Positions 5,755 to 6,029 of a stretch of DNA of 6,029 nt are shown here, in pieces. Each line of letters starts with the position of its first letter. Positions within the stretch are counted from its first letter, which is position 1. The notes beneath the pieces were generated by a model, which did no database searches, had not been told where the DNA came from, and was given only the letters and a program-made list of their open reading frames with translations. The position numbers were made by a program, and so were the translations under genes. This stretch comes from an uncultured Actinomycetes bacterium (GTDB taxonomy: Bacteria; Actinomycetota; Actinomycetes; Nanopelagicales; Nanopelagicaceae): assembly GCA_903827345.1 (NCBI GenBank), contig CAIKID010000218.1, positions 1 to 6,029 on the forward strand, read 5' to 3'.

Positions 5755-6029
5755 TTAGAACCAACCGGTTTCATTAGGGTTGCGGTATTGCATAAATTCG
5801 ACAACTGCTCCATCTACTAATATGAAGGCAACACGGACGAAGCCATCTGCAACATCAAATGGTTCGAGAAGGACTTCGTGGCCTTTGATTGATTCATCAA
5901 CGTTATCAACGCGATATGCGACGTGCGGTAGGTGACGGATTGGACCGGTAACTTCAGTGTCATGTTCGTAGCGGAGGAATTCAACATTTGCCGCGTGGGC
6001 TCGGGGATTAGTGACCCAAACGCGCGTTG
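5755..6029 (-). CDS. VOC-fold (glyoxalase/dioxygenase superfamily) protein, 5' partial
   Basis: The last 90 residues of a protein whose start lies beyond the right edge. The visible part begins 'TRVWVTNPRAHAANVEFLRY' and ends '...PNETGWF', followed by TAA. The pattern fits vicinal-oxygen-chelate proteins of about 150-170 residues. The end of one beta-alpha-beta module precedes 'HLPHVAYRVDNVD' (32-44), which opens the next module with H35 as a likely metal ligand. 'VDGAVVEFMQY' (71-81) supplies E78 as the usual final metal ligand. VOC proteins include glyoxalase I, epimerases, isomerases and extradiol dioxygenases, and members of this kind occur in sugar and inositol catabolic clusters, often without known activity. 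Six of the seven visible arginine codons are CGC/CGT. It appears to lead into the isomerase gene 50 bases downstream and is probably the first visible gene of the minus-strand operon, whose promoter is off-window. Confidence 0.75.
   Translation of the reverse strand, partial: TRVWVTNPRAHAANVEFLRYEHDTEVTGPIRHLPHVAYRVDNVDESIKGHEVLLEPFDVADGFVRVAFILVDGAVVEFMQYRNPNETGWF

Noticed and set aside
5705..5764. A 20-residue N-terminal extension of the isomerase gene starting at the ATG at 5764
   Set aside because: The residues do not resemble the family, the extension overlaps the end of the VOC gene, and the ATG at 5704 has a well-spaced GGAG.
1..6029. tRNA, rRNA, CRISPR arrays, insertion sequences, attachment sites and riboswitches
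   Set aside because: No repeated spacers, terminal inverted repeats, transposase-like frames, cloverleaf pattern or leader long enough for a riboswitch were seen; the longest gap between genes is 110 bases.

Overview
The window is a compact, bacterial, metabolic gene neighbourhood of roughly balanced base composition. It holds seven protein genes, two of them cut by the window edges, and no RNA gene, mobile element, CRISPR array or stretch above 300 bases without a gene. The short intergenic gaps, Shine-Dalgarno sites and protein families fit a small-genome free-living bacterium. A freshwater-type actinobacterium is my best guess from the overall look of the proteins, but this is a low-confidence impression and not a sequence-proven assignment.

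Layout. (1) Positions 2-754, plus strand: the C-terminal part of an ABC-importer substrate-binding protein of the nitrate/sulfonate/thiamine-precursor (SsuA/THI5-like) class. It ends in tandem stops and is followed by a long hairpin (772-811) that probably ends its transcript. (2) Positions 865-3876, plus strand: a three-gene set encoding an uncharacterised TIM-barrel protein resembling hypothetical glycosyl hydrolases, a classical SDR dehydrogenase (ATGA overlap with the previous gene) and a Gfo/Idh/MocA oxidoreductase 31 bp further on. A possible promoter sits at 796-823, partly inside the hairpin. (3) Positions 6029-3882, minus strand: a second three-gene set encoding a VOC-fold protein (N-terminus beyond the window), a xylose-isomerase-like TIM-barrel isomerase/epimerase and a second, divergent Gfo/Idh/MocA oxidoreductase. 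The two sets converge tail to tail with only 5 bp between stop codons.

How they may work together. Two Gfo/Idh/MocA enzymes, an SDR, a sugar-isomerase-like TIM barrel and a VOC protein are the usual parts of catabolic modules for sugars, cyclitols or oxidised (keto) glycosides: NAD(P)-dependent oxidation of a ring hydroxyl, isomerisation or epimerisation of the keto product, then further oxidation. The hydrolase-like protein has no signal peptide, so any cleavage would be cytoplasmic. That fits a model in which an intact small substrate is imported and then oxidised and split. The substrate cannot be read from the sequence. The substrate-binding protein belongs to a class not typical for sugars, and it may be an independent transcription unit.
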